Positions 7,980-16,533 of a stretch of DNA of 32,442 bases are shown one piece after another. The notes under the pieces are model-generated. The model saw only the letters and a list, made by a program, of their open reading frames with translations, had not been told where the DNA came from and did no database searches. The position numbers and the translations under genes are program-made. This stretch comes from Candidatus Merdivivens pullistercoris (GTDB lineage Bacteria > Bacteroidota > Bacteroidia > Bacteroidales > UBA932): the NCBI GenBank assembly GCA_017694935.1, contig JADIME010000042.1, positions 1 through 32,442 on the forward strand, in the 5' to 3' direction. The first letter of the stretch is position 1. Every line of letters starts with the position of its first letter.

Positions 7980-9356
7980 ATGAAAATTATGACCGACGAT
8001 TTTAATGAAAAATACGAAGCGGAAGTCTCCGCTATTTTTACGCGCTTCCCGTCTTTCCAGAAAGTGGGGGCGGCCGCATATAAACCCGGAATAGAAGGAA
8101 TGCTCGCATGGGACGAAGCCGCCGGCCGTCCGCATGAAAGATACCGGTCCGTCCATGTGGCCGGCACTAACGGCAAAGGCTCTGTTTCACATCTCATAGC
8201 TTCGGTACTGGCCTCGGCGGGGTACAGGGTCGGACTTTATACATCGCCGCATATCCTCGATTTCCGCGAAAGGATCAAGGTCTGCAACGGCAAGGGAGGG
8301 ATGGCGAAATACATATCGAAAGAGGGCGTTTACGGTTTTCTGATGAAATGGAAACAGTATTTCATCGAAAACAGAATGTCTTTTTTCGAGATAACCACGA
8401 TGATGGCTTTCGACTGGTTCGCCCGGGAACATGTGGATTTCGCTGTCGTGGAAACCGGGCTTGGAGGACGTTTGGACAGTACCAACATCATAACGCCGGT
8501 GCTTTCGGTGATAACCAATATAGGTCTGGACCATTGCGACCTTCTCGGAGACACGCGGGCGAAGATAGCGTTCGAAAAGGCCGGGATAATCAAGCCTGGC
8601 GTTCCTGTCGTGATAGGGGAGGACGACCCTGAGATTGCCCCGGTGTTTGAAGAAAAGGCGCGCGATTGCGGTTCCGCCCTTTGCCGTGCGCAGGAAATAT
8701 ACCCTGTTGATTCGCCCGTAGTTGAAGAACTGTTTTGTGAAATGGACCTGAAGGGCGAATACCAGCGGCACAATGTGTCTACGGCACTGACCGCACTTTC
8801 GGTGCTGAAGAAAGAAAACGTGTTAGATGAAGGCGCAGTCGATGAAAGCGTGGTTTATGACGGCATAACAGGCGCCGCATCGCGGATGCGTTTTCTGGGC
8901 CGTTGGCAGGATATACGCAAAGGCCGCAGCAGGCTGATTGTGGACATAGGGCACAATGCGCACGGGTTGAAATACAATTTTTCCCAGCTCGGCAGGCTAT
9001 TCGTGCAGGATCCGTCACGGAAAGCCGTCATGGTGCTTGGCTTTGTGGCCGACAAGGATGTCGATGCGTCCTTGGCCGGGATCCCTTGTCCGGACGGGCG
9101 CAATATCGAGTTCGTGTTTACCAACGCGGCGTCACCGAGGGCGCTTCCGGCGCATGAACTGGAAAGGCATTTTCTTCTCCGTTATTCCGGACATGTTTCA
9201 TCGGGGTCGTATTCTGTACGTGTCGTGCCCCGTGTGGCCGATGCCGTGATGTATGCCTTGGAGGCTTGCGGGCCTGAGGGAGGGATCATATACATTGGCG
9301 GAAGCACCTTTGTCGTGGCCGAGGCCCTGCCTGCATTGGGTTACAAGGATTCCTGA
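7980..9356 (+). CDS. folC: Dihydrofolate synthase / folylpolyglutamate synthase
   Basis: FolC is a cytosolic Mur-ligase-type enzyme that uses ATP to join glutamate to dihydropteroate and to extend folate polyglutamate tails. With the start used here it has 458 residues. The P-loop GTNGKGS is at 62-68, followed by YTSPHILDFRERIKV, the family block VVETGLGGRLDSTN, and ITNIGLDHCDLLGDT. The C-terminal domain includes DIGHNAHGL. All family landmarks are present and the length is usual. The start at 7980 follows AGGAG; an ATG nine bases later is the alternative, and the upstream frame to 7938 overlaps the promoter. It stands alone, divergent from the PurL-like gene. Confidence 0.95.
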   Translation: MKIMTDDFNEKYEAEVSAIFTRFPSFQKVGAAAYKPGIEGMLAWDEAAGRPHERYRSVHVAGTNGKGSVSHLIASVLASAGYRVGLYTSPHILDFRERIKVCNGKGGMAKYISKEGVYGFLMKWKQYFIENRMSFFEITTMMAFDWFAREHVDFAVVETGLGGRLDSTNIITPVLSVITNIGLDHCDLLGDTRAKIAFEKAGIIKPGVPVVIGEDDPEIAPVFEEKARDCGSALCRAQEIYPVDSPVVEELFCEMDLKGEYQRHNVSTALTALSVLKKENVLDEGAVDESVVYDGITGAASRMRFLGRWQDIRKGRSRLIVDIGHNAHGLKYNFSQLGRLFVQDPSRKAVMVLGFVADKDVDASLAGIPCPDGRNIEFVFTNAASPRALPAHELERHFLLRYSGHVSSGSYSVRVVPRVADAVMYALEACGPEGGIIYIGGSTFVVAEALPALGYKDS

Positions 9357-9430
9357 AACGATTATCTGCCAAGCGCGGGCGTTCACATTGCGGAACGGTT
9401 GCGCCGAGCAATGCGGTGACGTGTACCCAA

Positions 9431-9624
9431 GCCACGCCCCGACTTAACTTTTGTTTTTGTAATTTACTGTAAATCAAGAATAAACAATGTGCGCATCAAA
9501 AAGTCACCGTGGATTCCAAGGGTTTCCTAAACCCTCAGAATCCACACCTATAAAATATTATTGCAACAGTAATTTATTGTATATCAACACATAACAACAT
9601 ATTAAAGTTAAGTCGGGGTGTGGC
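9431..9624. repeat. Inverted-repeat element with central hairpin
   Basis: The outer arms 9431-9451 and 9604-9624 are inverted copies matching at 20 of 21 bases (core CCCCGACTTAACTTT). Inside lie two related direct repeats that start GTAATTTACTGTA and GTAATTTATTGTA, and a hairpin at 9509-9545. It looks like a small mobile or regulatory palindromic element; no open reading frame is inside. Confidence 0.5.
9509..9545. other. Strong hairpin inside the inverted-repeat element
   Basis: GTGGATTC pairs with GAATCCAC and, after a symmetric CA/CA bulge, AGGGTTT pairs with AAACCCT around a CCT loop. All 15 pairs are canonical. There is no adjacent T-run, so it is not an ordinary terminator. Confidence 0.55.
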
Positions 9625-9703
9625 TCATAGAATGTGTACCCCGAAAATCTTTGTCAGCAGGTGGCAGGGGGCAATTTTGCGGAATCTATTATATTAGAAA
9701 AAC

Positions 9704-10228
9704 ATGAAAACAGGCAAGCGCATTTTTATTCAAACATACAATTCCCCTTGCGGGGATTTGCTCCTCGGTTCTTTCGGGGACAGATTGTGTCTGTGCAATT
9801 GGACAAAGGAAAAACACCCGGGTGCCGTGGACAGGCGTCTGCAGGCATTACTGTCGGCTTCGTATGCGGAAGCCCCTTCCGACATTACCCGGGAGGCGGC
9901 CCGTCAATTGGATGAGTATTTCCGGCGGGAACGCAGGGCATTCGACATTCCGCTTCTGTTCGCAGGTACTGAGTTCCAGAACAAAGTATGGGACATGCTA
10001 TTGCAGATTCCTTACGGCCGGACTGTCTCATACGCCGGGATGGCCCTGTCGCTCGGAATGCCCAAGGCTGTCCGCGCAGTGGCCAATGCCAATGGGGCAA
10101 ACGCGATTTCCATTTTCGCTCCCTGCCATCGTGTCATAGGCAGCGATGGTTCTCTTACCGGGTACGGGGGCGGCCTTGATGCAAAAAGGTTTCTGCTGGA
10201 ACTGGAGCGGGGTGTCGGAACTTGTTGA
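9704..10228 (+). CDS. ogt: Methylated-DNA-protein-cysteine methyltransferase
   Basis: This 174-residue protein repairs O6-alkylguanine by moving the alkyl group to its own cysteine, a one-time reaction. The acceptor is Cys141 in PCHRVIG. The helix-turn-helix that enters the minor groove is in the IPYGRTVSYAGMA block at about 102-114, and GSLTGYGGGLDAKRFLL follows the active site as in the family. The N-terminal domain is of the short Ogt type, with no Ada regulatory domain. It precedes the MBL lipoprotein gene by 33 bp, so the two could be co-transcribed, though their functions do not suggest a link. Confidence 0.93.
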   Translation: MKTGKRIFIQTYNSPCGDLLLGSFGDRLCLCNWTKEKHPGAVDRRLQALLSASYAEAPSDITREAARQLDEYFRRERRAFDIPLLFAGTEFQNKVWDMLLQIPYGRTVSYAGMALSLGMPKAVRAVANANGANAISIFAPCHRVIGSDGSLTGYGGGLDAKRFLLELERGVGTC

Positions 10229-10261
10229 AAATCATTGTTGAATTATAAAAACTGTCGTATC

Positions 10262-11050
10262 ATGAAAAAATCTTGTTCGGTATTTATTACAGCTGTTTTC
10301 GGCGCTTTATCTTTTCTTTTAACCTCCTGCAATGGCAGGGGCAACGATGTGGAACTGTTTTGGATTAAGGACAACGCGGGGGACAAGCTGATGCCTCTGG
10401 AGCTGTTCGGCCCCGTGCCTGACAGCATAGTGACGGCTTTGTCCATTCAGGACGGGATCCCGTCATCCGTAAGCGTTTTCCTCGTGAAGACCGATGGTAA
10501 GACAATCCTGTTCGATACCGGTCTTGGCGCACCGGACAGCAGGCTTCAGGAAGGCCTTGAAGCTGCCGGAGTGTCGCCTGAGGATATAGACTATCTGTAC
10601 CTGACACATTTTCACGGTGACCATATCGGAGGTATGATGCATGGCGGCACAGCGGTTTTCCCTAATGCCGAAGTCTATGCTTCACAGGCGGAATACGATG
10701 CATGGATGTCGATGCCGGATGCTCAGAAAGCACAGGTCGCAAAGACCATGGCTGCTTATTCGGACAAGCTGCACCTCTTCGGTTTCGGCGATATGCTTCC
10801 GGGAAACATACTTGCCATCGATGCTGTCGGACATACTCCGGGACATACCGCTTATCAGGTTGGAAGATACCTGATTGTCGGGGATTTGATGCATGGCATG
10901 GCTTTGCAGTCGCTCTATCCGGAATATTGTGCGGACTATGACATGGACAAGGCTAAAGCCGTTGAAACAAGGATACGCCTTATGGATTACGCCGGTGCCA
11001 ACGGACTTGAACTTGCGGGCATGCATCTGCCCGAAGGGATAATGGAGTAA
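10262..11050 (+). CDS. Metallo-beta-lactamase-fold hydrolase lipoprotein
   Basis: A 262-residue metallohydrolase with a lipoprotein signal: the start MKKSC is followed by a hydrophobic run and LLTSC, with Cys23 as the likely lipid anchor. The zinc motif THFHGDH gives His116, His118, Asp120 and His121; VGHTPGHTAY gives the next ligand, IVGDLMHG the bridging aspartate, and GMHLPEG the last histidine. Family members of this type hydrolyse lactones or other esters and thioesters; the substrate is not visible from sequence. A start at 10235 would put nine residues before a perfect signal peptide, so 10262 is preferred. It is likely tethered to the periplasmic face or outer membrane. Confidence 0.85.
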   Translation: MKKSCSVFITAVFGALSFLLTSCNGRGNDVELFWIKDNAGDKLMPLELFGPVPDSIVTALSIQDGIPSSVSVFLVKTDGKTILFDTGLGAPDSRLQEGLEAAGVSPEDIDYLYLTHFHGDHIGGMMHGGTAVFPNAEVYASQAEYDAWMSMPDAQKAQVAKTMAAYSDKLHLFGFGDMLPGNILAIDAVGHTPGHTAYQVGRYLIVGDLMHGMALQSLYPEYCADYDMDKAKAVETRIRLMDYAGANGLELAGMHLPEGIME

Positions 11051-11061
11051 GAAGCTGTTTT
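11049..11061 (+). repeat. Dispersed AAGAAGCTGTTT motif copy
   Basis: AAGAAGCTGTTTT overlaps the stop codon of the MBL lipoprotein gene and matches the 12-base core of the motif exactly. Confidence 0.4.
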
Positions 11062-11120
11062 CCGTATGACACAGGGCTGTTACAAGGATGATTCGTGTTA
11101 TGATTATCCGCAATTCGTGT

Positions 11121-11582
11121 TCATCCGGACGTCCGGGGCGCTTCGCATAAAAACGCTTGGCAGGCTCCCAATGCCTTTTTCAGGATCTTTTCATGGTCGA
11201 AAGCCAGTTCCGGAAGCCTGTCGAGCGGAAACCACCGGGCTTTTGCGGCATCGTCGCCTCCCCTTACCTCCGAGATATCCGTGAATGCGTAGTAAGCTAT
11301 GCTTATCACCCTTTCGCGAGGATCGCGCCCCACATCGGTGAAAGCATGAAACTGAGTAAGGCAGGGGCAGTCCAGTCCGGTCTCTTCGAATAGTTCCCTC
11401 CGTGCGCATTCCTCGGCAGTCTCGTCGATGTTCATAAAACCTCCGGGGAAAGCCCATTTGCCTTTAAAAGGCTCGTTTCCCCTTTCTATCAGCAGGACCT
11501 TGAGCGAATCTCCGTCCCTCCCGAAAACCACGCAGTCTGTCGTTACTGCAGGATGTGGATGTTTATAACAGTATTCTGGCAT
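11121..11582 (-). CDS. Nudix hydrolase
   Basis: A 153-residue Nudix protein. The box at residues 48-70 fits GX5EX7REUXEEXGU in full (GFMNIDE, then REL.FEETGL split by one residue), so the metal-binding glutamates are present. The N-terminal segment TTDCVVFGRDG and the later pattern resemble the NrtR/ADP-ribose type of small Nudix domains. Nudix enzymes cleave nucleoside diphosphates linked to other groups; the substrate here is unknown. There is no winged helix, so it is not a full NrtR regulator. It is a single gene on the minus strand, convergent with the MBL lipoprotein gene. Confidence 0.9.
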   Translation of the reverse strand: MPEYCYKHPHPAVTTDCVVFGRDGDSLKVLLIERGNEPFKGKWAFPGGFMNIDETAEECARRELFEETGLDCPCLTQFHAFTDVGRDPRERVISIAYYAFTDISEVRGGDDAAKARWFPLDRLPELAFDHEKILKKALGACQAFLCEAPRTSG

Positions 11583-11632
11583 TGTTTGTGCTTGTTCACA
11601 GAAGCTTTTTAAGCGGCTTCTTATCCGGCTTC

Positions 11633-11663
11633 CAAATTACGCAGAAGTCGGGAACAATGCAAA
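11633..11663 (-). promoter_or_regulatory. Probable promoter of the Nudix gene
   Basis: On the minus strand TTTG (11663-11660), 19 bp and GTAATTTG (11640-11633). The -7 box departs from TAnnTTTG at its first two bases. The spacer CATTGTTCCCGACTTCTGC is almost the same as in the ppdK promoter, which raises confidence. Confidence 0.4.
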
Positions 11664-11784
11664 TTTATTTGCAATAGCCGGAGGTCGGACGAGTGACGGC
11701 GGGGTGCGGTTTGCGCGGATTTTTTATGGAAAACTGATTGAAAAACGGTTTTTGTCCACAATTACGGCGGTTTTGTCTAATCTT

Positions 11785-11816
11785 TTTGCAGAGTTCCTTC
11801 CGGACTTGTATTTTTG
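11785..11816 (+). promoter_or_regulatory. Promoter of the exporter operon
   Basis: TTTG at 11785-11788, a 20-bp spacer and TATTTTTG at 11809-11816 match both boxes exactly. The leader to the ATG at 11921 is about 95 nt and contains a copy of the dispersed motif. Confidence 0.6.
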
Positions 11817-11849
11817 CCGGCGATGCTGAAACCGGATTTTAGAAACAGT

Positions 11850-11863
11850 TTTAAACAGCTTTC
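11850..11863 (-). repeat. Dispersed AAGAAGCTGTTT motif, reverse copy
   Basis: TTTTAAACAGCTTT is the reverse complement of most of the motif. It lies in the transcribed leader of the exporter operon, just past an AAACAG half copy. Confidence 0.4.
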
Positions 11864-11920
11864 GGATTTTTGCAGGTGGCGATATTGAATCAGATGAAAA
11901 TTGAATCATAAGAAAGATAT

Positions 11921-13306
11921 ATGAAAATGTTTAATAGCAGATTGGTATCGGCGGTGGCGGCGGGAGCATTGTCTGTCTTTGCCGTCATTCCATTTAATGC
12001 GGGCGCCCAGGAAACTTTGCCGCCCGACAAGGTATGGACACTCGAGGATTGTGTCAATTATGCCCTTGAGGAGAATATTTCATTGAAAAAGAGCCGCCTT
12101 GAAGTCGAAAGCTCCGAACTGGACCTGAAACAGTCGAAGGCGGCGATGTATCCGAGCGTGGCGTTTTCCACCTCGCAAAGCCTCTCCAACAAGCCTTACC
12201 AGGAGACAAGCAGCACGATAACGGGAAGCGAAATCCTGCAGACCAATGACAATACAAGCTACATGGGTTCATACGGACTGAATGCACAGTGGAGCATATT
12301 CGACGGCCTGCGTCTCAGAAACACAGTCCGGCAGAATGAACTTAACGGCAGGCTTGCGGAATTGAATGTGGACATTTCGCAGAATTCCATTCTGGAGAGC
12401 ATAGCACAGGTTTATGTCCAGATCCTGTACGCTTCCGAAGCGGTGGATGTGGCGAGGCTTACTCTTGAAACGAGTGTGGCCGAATGCGAACGGGGAAAAG
12501 AGCTGATGGAGGCGGGCAGCATCTCGAAGGCGGACTATGCCCAGTTGCTCGCCCAGCAGAGCAGCGACAGGTATCAGCTGGTTTCTTCGGAAGCGACTCT
12601 GGCCGACTATAAGTTGCAGTTAAAGCAACTGCTTGAAATCCAGGGCGATTATGAAATGAATATTTATCTCCCTGAGATTTCCGACGAGTCCGTCCTTGTC
12701 CCGCTTCCGGACAAATCATATCTGTATGAAGCGGCGCTTGGGACGAGGCCTGAAATAGAATCCGGCAATCTGAATATCGAGGCATCTGAAATAGGGGAGA
12801 AAATATCCAGGGCAGGCTATTATCCATCCCTGAGCCTCTCAGCAGGAATAGGGACCAACCATACGAGCGGGTCCGACATGTCGTTTGTGGAGCAGGTCAA
12901 GAGAGGCTGGTACAACTCGGTGGGCCTGACATTGAGCATTCCAATTTTCAGCAACCTTCAGAACAAGACGGCCGTGCGCAAAGCCGAGATACAGACCATG
13001 ACAGCTCAGCTGGAACTGATAGAAAGCCGGAAAGACCTGTACAAGACAATCGAGGGTTTCTGGCTGGATGCCAATTCGGCGCAGAAACAGTACATTGCGG
13101 CCAAAGAACAACTTAACAGCGCCAGTGTCAGTTATGAACTCGTAAGCGAGCAGTTTGACCTGGGAATGAAAAATACCGTCGAACTTCTTACGGAGAAAAA
13201 CAATTATCTTATGGCGAATATGCAGATGCTTCAGGCAAAATACATGGCTGTCATGAACATACAGATGCTCAATTTTTATAGTGGAAAAGAAATAACAATT
13301 TTATAG
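11921..13306 (+). CDS. TolC-family outer membrane efflux protein
   Basis: This 461-residue protein is the outer membrane channel of a tripartite exporter. It starts with a signal peptide of about 29 residues ending NAGAQ. The mature part opens with VWTLEDCVNYALEENISLKKS, the usual TolC start, and is followed by long alpha-helical stretches and two similar halves, as expected for the beta-barrel plus helical tunnel. The second repeat contains AGYYPSLSLSAGIG at about 297-310. It is the first gene of the operon, two bp before the adaptor gene, so coupled translation is likely. The length is usual for the family. The exported substrate is unknown. Confidence 0.93.
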   Translation: MKMFNSRLVSAVAAGALSVFAVIPFNAGAQETLPPDKVWTLEDCVNYALEENISLKKSRLEVESSELDLKQSKAAMYPSVAFSTSQSLSNKPYQETSSTITGSEILQTNDNTSYMGSYGLNAQWSIFDGLRLRNTVRQNELNGRLAELNVDISQNSILESIAQVYVQILYASEAVDVARLTLETSVAECERGKELMEAGSISKADYAQLLAQQSSDRYQLVSSEATLADYKLQLKQLLEIQGDYEMNIYLPEISDESVLVPLPDKSYLYEAALGTRPEIESGNLNIEASEIGEKISRAGYYPSLSLSAGIGTNHTSGSDMSFVEQVKRGWYNSVGLTLSIPIFSNLQNKTAVRKAEIQTMTAQLELIESRKDLYKTIEGFWLDANSAQKQYIAAKEQLNSASVSYELVSEQFDLGMKNTVELLTEKNNYLMANMQMLQAKYMAVMNIQMLNFYSGKEITIL

Positions 13307-13308
13307 TC

Positions 13309-14502
13309 ATGAAAAACAGGAAAAGAATAATTTCGATAACTGTCATCGCGGTCATTGTCGTTGCGGCCGTGCTTCTGATTGTTTTTGGAAGGAACAGCGA
13401 AAAGAACAAATTGATTTACGAGACGGCTCCGGTCACTTACGGCAACGTTTACAATTCCGTTACCGCCACAGGTACGATAGAGCCGGTTACCGAGGTGGAA
13501 GTGGGTACGCAGGTGTCTGGAATCATCGACAAGATATATGTGGACTACAACTCTATAGTCAAGGAAGGACAGCTTATCGCCGAGATGGACAAGGTTACCC
13601 TCGAAAGCGAGCTCGCTTCGGCAAAGGCGCAGTATGAAGGCAGCAAGGCGGAGTACGAGTACCAGACCAAGAATTATGAAAGGAGCAAGTCCCTTCATGA
13701 AAAATCACTTATAAGCGATACCGAATACGAACAGGCCCTTTACAATTACCGTATGTCGGAAAGCACTTTCCATACGAGCGAGGCGGCTCTTGCAAAGGCC
13801 GAAAGGAACCTTTCATACGCAACGATCACGTCCCCTATCGACGGGGTAGTGATTGACCGGGCCGTCGAGGAAGGACAGACCGTCGCTGCCGGTTTCGAAA
13901 CGCCTACGCTTTTCAATATTGCGGCAGACCTTACCCAGATGCAGGTGATAGCCGATGTAGATGAGGCCGATATAGGGGGAGTCTGTGACGGTCAGAGAGT
14001 GTCGTTCACGGTGGATGCATATCCGAACGATGTTTTCGAAGGGCGTGTCACTCAGATAAGGCTCGGCAGCAGCAATTCTTCTTCATCGGTGACCTCCGCA
14101 ACGACTGAAAGCGTCGTCACATACGAGGTGGTGATTTCAGCAGCCAATCCCGACCTGAAACTGAAGCCGAGGCTGACAGCAAACATAACGATTTATACCG
14201 AGGAACATGAAAATGTGCTGTTGGTGCCTTCTAAAGCCCTGCGTTTTACCCCGGGGGAACCTCTTACGGGCAAGAAGGACGTGATAAACGATTGCCAGTC
14301 TTATCATAAACTTTGGACTAAGCAAGGCAATGTATTCACAGCCCATCCTGTCGAGATAGGAATAAACGACGGGACATATACCGAGATTCTCGGCGGAGTG
14401 TCCGAAGGGACGGAAGTGGTTACAGGAGTTTCGCTTGCAGTGCCTATTGCAAAAAACAAGGGACCGCGAGGTTTCATGGGACACCCGGGACCGAGGCCGT
14501 AG
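13309..14502 (+). CDS. MacA-like periplasmic adaptor (HlyD/RND type)
   Basis: A 397-residue membrane fusion protein that bridges the inner-membrane ABC transporter and the TolC-like channel. One membrane helix lies at residues 6-27. The lipoyl half motifs are TVEPxTEVEVGTQVSG-like at about 54-72 and ATITSPIDGVVIDRAVEEGQ at about 177-196, flanking an alpha-helical hairpin of roughly 80 residues. A beta-barrel domain and a membrane-proximal domain follow. A serine-rich run (SSNSSSSVTS) near 249-258 replaces the usual loop. It lies between the channel and ATPase genes. The MacA-like call rests on gene order as well as sequence. Confidence 0.93.
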   Translation: MKNRKRIISITVIAVIVVAAVLLIVFGRNSEKNKLIYETAPVTYGNVYNSVTATGTIEPVTEVEVGTQVSGIIDKIYVDYNSIVKEGQLIAEMDKVTLESELASAKAQYEGSKAEYEYQTKNYERSKSLHEKSLISDTEYEQALYNYRMSESTFHTSEAALAKAERNLSYATITSPIDGVVIDRAVEEGQTVAAGFETPTLFNIAADLTQMQVIADVDEADIGGVCDGQRVSFTVDAYPNDVFEGRVTQIRLGSSNSSSSVTSATTESVVTYEVVISAANPDLKLKPRLTANITIYTEEHENVLLVPSKALRFTPGEPLTGKKDVINDCQSYHKLWTKQGNVFTAHPVEIGINDGTYTEILGGVSEGTEVVTGVSLAVPIAKNKGPRGFMGHPGPRP

Positions 14503-14530
14503 AAGTAAAATCAGTCAAACAGACGTCGTC

Positions 14531-15274
14531 ATGAATGAATGCGTTATAAAAATAGACAATATCAAGAGGGATTTTATCGTGGGCGACGAGACTGTCCATG
14601 CCTTGCGCGGTGTATCGTTCGATATCCATAAAGGAGAATTCGTTACGATCATGGGTGCCTCCGGCTCGGGAAAATCCACCCTGCTTAATATCCTTGGCTG
14701 CCTGGATACGCCGACTTCCGGAGAATATCTGCTTGGCGGGATTCCGGTAAGAACCATGGGAAAGAACCAAAGGGCGATACTCCGGAACAGGAAGATAGGC
14801 TTTGTGTTCCAGAACTACAATCTTCTTGCAAAGTCCACTGCCATAGAAAATGTGGAACTCCCTCTGATGTACAATCCCAAGGTTTCCTCTTCCGAAAGGA
14901 GGCGCAGGGCGATAGAAGCCCTTGAGTCTGTCGGGCTGGGAGACAGGCTCATGCACAAATCCAACCAGATGTCCGGAGGGCAGATGCAGAGGGTGGCGAT
15001 AGCGCGCGCCCTTGTAAACAACCCGGCAGTGATACTGGCGGACGAGGCTACGGGAAACCTCGATTCGAGGACTTCTTTCGACATACTCGTGCTTTTCCAG
15101 AAGTTGCATGCCGAAGGCAGGACTATAATTTTCGTGACCCACAATCCCGAGATCTCGGGATACAGCAGCCGTAACATCAGGCTGCGCGACGGGCATATCA
15201 TAGAAGACCGTATCAATGACAACATCCTTTCGGCAGAAGCCACGCTCGCTTCCTTGCCGAAGAGCGATGACTGA
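14531..15274 (+). CDS. MacB/LolD-type ABC transporter ATPase
   Basis: The 247-residue ATPase powers the exporter. Walker A is GASGSGKST at 42-50, the Q-loop is in GFVFQNYNLL, the signature is MSGGQMQRVAIARAL, Walker B is VILADEATG and the H-loop is FVTHNPE. The spacing fits the LolD/MacB subfamily. In E. coli MacB the ATPase and permease are one protein; here they are two genes, as is common in Bacteroidetes. An in-frame start 96 bases upstream would run into the adaptor gene, so the ATG at 14531 is chosen. There are 30 bp to the permease gene. Confidence 0.96.
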   Translation: MNECVIKIDNIKRDFIVGDETVHALRGVSFDIHKGEFVTIMGASGSGKSTLLNILGCLDTPTSGEYLLGGIPVRTMGKNQRAILRNRKIGFVFQNYNLLAKSTAIENVELPLMYNPKVSSSERRRRAIEALESVGLGDRLMHKSNQMSGGQMQRVAIARALVNNPAVILADEATGNLDSRTSFDILVLFQKLHAEGRTIIFVTHNPEISGYSSRNIRLRDGHIIEDRINDNILSAEATLASLPKSDD

Positions 15275-15304
15275 CGGGAAGCCGGTAATTAAAATCGATT
15301 GGAA

Positions 15305-16525
15305 ATGAATTGGACAAATTTATTCAAAATATCTTTGAAAGCCCTTGCCAACAACAAGATGAGGGCGGTATTGACAATGTTGGGAATCATTATCGGCATT
15401 GCGTCCGTGATAACGATGATTGCCCTCGGGCAGGGTTCCAAGCAAAGCATACAGGATGAAATCAAAGGCATGGGCTCCAACATCATAATGATTTTTCCGG
15501 GAGGCGAGAGGCGTGCCGGCGTAAGGCTCGACCCTTCCGAGATGCAGACTTTGAAACTGGAAAATTACGAAGCTCTCAGAGAGGAATCGATTTTCCTTTC
15601 GGCTGTCAGCCCTTACGTGACTTCTTCCGGACAACTCGTCAGCGGAAACAACAATTATCCTTCGACCGTTACCGGCGCCGGCATAGACTACCTCAGGATA
15701 AGGCAGCTGAATGTCGAGGACGGAGAGATGTTTACCGAGACCGACATACAGATGTCCGCGAAAGTCTGCGTGATAGGAAAGACCATAGCGGACAATCTTT
15801 TTCCTGACGGCAGCGACCCCATCGGGCGTACCATACGTTTTAACCAGGTGCCGTTCAGGGTTGTCGGAGTATTGGAGTCCAAAGGCTATAACTCCATGGG
15901 CATGGACCAGGACGACATAGTCATAGCCCCTTATACGACGGTCATGAAAAGGCTGTTGTCACAGACTTACCTGCAAGGCATATTCTCTTCGGCCTTGTCT
16001 GAAGAAATGACTGATTATGCGATAGACGAGATTACAGGCATCATGCGTCAGGAACACGGGCTCGGAGCAGACGAAGCCGATGATTTCGACGTGCGTAGCC
16101 AGCAGGAACTGAGCGAAATGCTGAATACGACAATGAACCTGCTTACGACACTGCTTGCCTGCATCGCCGGCATATCCCTGATAGTCGGAGGAATAGGTAT
16201 CATGAACATAATGTATGTCTCGGTCACCGAGAGGACGAAGGAAATAGGACTGAGGATGTCCGTTGGGGCAAGGGGCATCGACGTGCTTACCCAGTTCCTC
16301 ATCGAGGCGGTGCTGATAAGCTTTACGGGCGGCGTGATCGGCGTTATTCTCGGCTGCTCTGCCTGCATGGCTGTCAAATATCTTGCAGACTGGCCGGTAA
16401 GCATACAGACGTGGAGCATAGTGCTGTCCTTTGTCGTTTGTACCGTGACCGGAGTTTTCTTCGGATGGTATCCGGCACGCAAGGCGGCCAATCTTGACCC
16501 GATAGATGCATTGAGATACGAATAG
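15305..16525 (+). CDS. MacB-like ABC transporter permease
   Basis: This 406-residue permease has one membrane helix near the N-terminus (in NKMRAVLTMLGIIIGIASVI), a large periplasmic MacB-type domain of about 220 residues, and three C-terminal helices starting with LLTTLLACIAGISLIVGGIG. The cytoplasmic coupling segment ERTKEIGLRMSVGA and the ending YPARKAANLDPIDALRYE are hallmarks of the family. MacB-type pumps push periplasmic substrates such as peptides or siderophores through TolC-like channels without taking them across the inner membrane; the substrate here is unknown. The ATG at 15305 is preferred to a TTG six bases upstream. Confidence 0.96.
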   Translation: MNWTNLFKISLKALANNKMRAVLTMLGIIIGIASVITMIALGQGSKQSIQDEIKGMGSNIIMIFPGGERRAGVRLDPSEMQTLKLENYEALREESIFLSAVSPYVTSSGQLVSGNNNYPSTVTGAGIDYLRIRQLNVEDGEMFTETDIQMSAKVCVIGKTIADNLFPDGSDPIGRTIRFNQVPFRVVGVLESKGYNSMGMDQDDIVIAPYTTVMKRLLSQTYLQGIFSSALSEEMTDYAIDEITGIMRQEHGLGADEADDFDVRSQQELSEMLNTTMNLLTTLLACIAGISLIVGGIGIMNIMYVSVTERTKEIGLRMSVGARGIDVLTQFLIEAVLISFTGGVIGVILGCSACMAVKYLADWPVSIQTWSIVLSFVVCTVTGVFFGWYPARKAANLDPIDALRYE

Positions 16526-16533
16526 TGCGTGTC

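Larger units (their letters stand above)
9357..9703. other. Gene-free gap with nested hairpins
   Basis: No coding sequence is credible here. The gap is mostly taken up by an inverted-repeat element at 9431-9624 with a strong hairpin at its centre. The rest, 9625-9703, precedes the MGMT-type gene; TTTG at 9651-9654 followed by CAATTTTG is too far from consensus to call a promoter. Confidence 0.5.
11583..11920. other. Divergent regulatory gap between the Nudix gene and the exporter operon
   Basis: It holds a weak minus-strand promoter with an adjoining palindrome (TTGCAAATAAATTTGCA on the minus strand) for the Nudix gene, a full plus-strand promoter for the exporter operon, and a reverse copy of the AAGAAGCTGTTT motif at 11850-11863. 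The part 11665-11780 shows nothing recognisable. Confidence 0.55.

Noticed and set aside
9431..9624. Integron attC site
   Set aside because: The arms do not show the paired core sites with an RYYYAAC end, and there is no integrase or cassette structure.
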